Program-made: the position numbers and the translations under genes
Notes under the pieces: generated by a model
Told to the model about the DNA's origin: nothing
The model's database searches: none
What the model saw: the letters and a program-made list of their open reading frames with translations, nothing else
Part shown: piece by piece, positions 7,565 through 9,020 of the stretch
How positions within the stretch are numbered: position 1 is the stretch's first letter
Layout of the letters: the number at the start of each line of letters is the position of its first letter
Origin: Candidatus Dormiibacterota bacterium
GTDB lineage: Bacteria; Chloroflexota; Dormibacteria; Aeolococcales; Aeolococcaceae
Length of the DNA stretch: 9,020 bases
NCBI GenBank assembly: GCA_019236085.1
Contig: JAFAJR010000376.1
Span: forward strand, 1 to 9,020
Direction: 5' to 3'

Positions 7565-7574
7565 GGAGAAGGAG
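7563..7574 (+). promoter_or_regulatory. Tandem Shine-Dalgarno cores before atpD
   Basis: GAGGAG (7563-7568) and AAGGAG (7569-7574) lie back to back, 10 and 4 nt before the atpD ATG, the first overlapping the atpG stop. This is the strongest ribosome-binding region in the window. It fits re-raising translation for beta (three per complex) after the single-copy gamma. Confidence 0.65.
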
Positions 7575-7578
7575 AGCC

Positions 7579-9000
7579 ATGGCAGTTGCAGAGCGAGGCA
7601 AGAAGACAAAGGGCACCGTGGTGCAGGTCATCGGTCCGGTGGTGGACGTGGAGTTCACGGGTGACCGGCTGCCGGACATCCTCAACGCGCTCGAGCTGCA
7701 GGTGTCGAAGGACAAGCGGCTGGTGCTCGAGGTGCAGCAGAACCTGGGCAACGGTGTGGTGCGCTGCATCGCCATGGACACCACCGAGGGACTGCGACGA
7801 GGCGATGCCGTCACCGACACGGGCGCGCCGATCCAGGTGCCGGTGGGGGAGGAGACGCTGGGGCGCATGTTCAACGTCATCGGCGAGCCCATCGATGGCA
7901 AGGGACCGGTGCACACCAAGGGCACGTTGCCGATCCACCGCACGCCGCCCGGCATCGCTGATCAGTCGACGGAGTCGGAGATCTTGGAGACCGGCATCAA
8001 GGTCGTCGACCTCATCTGCACCTTCGCCAAGGGCTCGAAGATCGGGCTGTTCGGCGGAGCCGGCGTGGGCAAGACCGTCATCGTCATGGAGATGATCCGC
8101 AACATCGCGCGCGAGCACCAGGGCTACTCGGTGTTCGCCGGCGTGGGCGAGCGGACCCGCGAGGGGACGCAGCTCTACGGCGAGATGGAGGAGTCGAAGG
8201 TCCTGGAGCAGACGGCACTGGTGTACGGGCAGATGAACGAATCTCCGGGAGCCCGTGCCCGGGTCGCGCTGACAGGCCTCACGCTCGCCGAGTGGTTCCG
8301 CGATGAGAAAGGTGCGGACACGCTGCTGTTCATCGATAACATCTTTCGCTACACGCTCGCCGGCGCTGAGGTCTCGGCGCTGCTCGGACGCATGCCGTCG
8401 GCGGTCGGCTACCAGCCGACACTGGCCACCGAGATGGGCGACCTGCAGGAGCGCATCACCTCGACGCACAAGGGGTCGATCACCTCGGAGCAGGCTGTGT
8501 ACGTCCCGGCCGACGACTTCACCGACCCCGCGGTGTCGACGACGTTCGCCCACCTCGGCGCCACCGTCACACTGTCACGCGCGATCGTTGAGATCGGTAT
8601 CTACCCCGCGGTCGACCCGCTGGAGTCGTTCAGCCGCATCCTCGATCCCAACGTGGTCGGCGAGGAGCACTACCGCGTGGCTCAGGGGGTGAAGCGGGTC
8701 CTGCAGGAGTACAAGGAGCTGCAGGACATCATCGCCATCCTCGGCCAGGAAGAGCTGTCCGAAGACCAGAAGCTCACCGTGGCGCGGGCACGGCGCGTCC
8801 GCAACTTCCTGTCGCAGCCGTTCTTCGTCGCCGAGCAGTTCACGGGACTTCCCGGGAAGTACGTGCAAATCGCCGACACGGTCAAGAGCTTCAAGGAAAT
8901 CGTCGACGGCAAGCACGACTCCGTGCCGGAACAGGCGTTTTATATGGTCGGCACGATCGACGAGGTGCACGAAAAGGCGGAGAAGATGAGCCGCGGTTAA
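7579..9000 (+). CDS. atpD: F1Fo ATP synthase subunit beta
   Basis: Catalytic subunit of F1, three per complex; 473 aa, complete, normal length. The P-loop is GGAGVGKT (159-166). The catalytic glutamate is Glu191 in GERTREG, Walker B is LLFIDN (Asp253), and the adenine-stacking Tyr342 lies in IYPAVDPL. The C-terminal lever reads EELSEDQ (391-397) in place of DELSEED. Catalytic residues are intact, but several near-invariant positions differ from the usual family sequence as I remember it: DLICTFAKGSKIG for DLLAPYAKGGKIG, MNESPGAR for MNEPPGAR, FRYTLAGAEV for FRFTQAGSEV, FAHLGATV for FAHLDATT, and SFSRILDP for STSRILDP. These point to a divergent lineage rather than loss of function. Two Shine-Dalgarno cores precede the ATG. 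The TAA stop is followed by only 20 bases of window. Confidence 0.98.
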   Translation: MAVAERGKKTKGTVVQVIGPVVDVEFTGDRLPDILNALELQVSKDKRLVLEVQQNLGNGVVRCIAMDTTEGLRRGDAVTDTGAPIQVPVGEETLGRMFNVIGEPIDGKGPVHTKGTLPIHRTPPGIADQSTESEILETGIKVVDLICTFAKGSKIGLFGGAGVGKTVIVMEMIRNIAREHQGYSVFAGVGERTREGTQLYGEMEESKVLEQTALVYGQMNESPGARARVALTGLTLAEWFRDEKGADTLLFIDNIFRYTLAGAEVSALLGRMPSAVGYQPTLATEMGDLQERITSTHKGSITSEQAVYVPADDFTDPAVSTTFAHLGATVTLSRAIVEIGIYPAVDPLESFSRILDPNVVGEEHYRVAQGVKRVLQEYKELQDIIAILGQEELSEDQKLTVARARRVRNFLSQPFFVAEQFTGLPGKYVQIADTVKSFKEIVDGKHDSVPEQAFYMVGTIDEVHEKAEKMSRG

Positions 9001-9017
9001 GCGCGGCCTCTCCTCAA

Positions 9018-9020
9018 ATG
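9018..9020 (+). other. Possible atpC (epsilon) start codon at window edge
   Basis: An ATG forms the last three bases of the window, 17 nt after the atpD stop, where atpC normally begins. The spacer is pyrimidine-rich (CTCTCCTC) and lacks a Shine-Dalgarno, so this ATG may not be the true start. Nothing of the protein can be seen. Confidence 0.2.

Overview
The window is one contiguous, all-plus-strand, GC-rich bacterial housekeeping block. It holds the 3' part of glyA (serine hydroxymethyltransferase), a WecA/Rfe-type undecaprenyl-phosphate sugar-phosphate transferase, and then an almost complete F1Fo ATP synthase operon: two small AtpZ/AtpI-family membrane proteins, atpB (a), atpE (c), atpF (b), atpH (delta), atpA (alpha), atpG (gamma) and atpD (beta). 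The window ends 20 bases after atpD, so atpC (epsilon), normally next, would lie just outside. I see no mobile element, CRISPR array, tRNA, rRNA or phage gene.

Organism: the order glyA - wecA - atpI - atpBEFHAGD is, from memory, typical of Actinomycetota (Streptomyces has it; mycobacteria have rfe - atpI - atpB). The c subunit has the actinobacterial pattern with Asp29 and Glu62, and the a subunit has a WKxFDxF...IQAF pattern also familiar from that phylum. The delta subunit, however, is the standard short form (179 aa) rather than the roughly 270-aa form of Streptomyces and mycobacteria, and the beta subunit differs at several usually invariant positions. A deep-branching or uncultivated Actinomycetota is my best guess. 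Chloroflexota is the main alternative. Sequence alone does not settle it.

Layout: 1-2051 is the glyA-wecA pair, joined by a 4-nt GTGA overlap. 2052-2186 is a 135-nt spacer with a small GC hairpin just after the wecA stop and a possible extended -10 promoter; it is the natural boundary of the atp operon. 2187-4951 encodes the Fo and stalk parts, with most genes overlapping or abutting (TGATG, GTGA, ATGA and an 8-nt overlap), implying translational coupling. 4983-9000 encodes F1 alpha, gamma and beta.

How the genes work together: a and c form the proton channel and rotor, b and delta the stator, alpha3beta3 with gamma the catalytic head and shaft. AtpZ/AtpI-type proteins are associated with c-ring assembly or ion supply. 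glyA (one-carbon metabolism) and wecA (cell-envelope polymer initiation) are linked by position, not by pathway.

The main unexplained structure is the 203-nt gap between atpA and atpG. It contains a perfect 7-bp GC hairpin, has no clear Shine-Dalgarno for atpG, and is spanned end to end by a small ORF that overlaps the atpA stop and ends 3 nt before the atpG start. A second point is Met64 in the c subunit, at the position linked to natural diarylquinoline resistance in some mycobacteria. I did not find evidence of a new defence, mobile or biosynthetic system.
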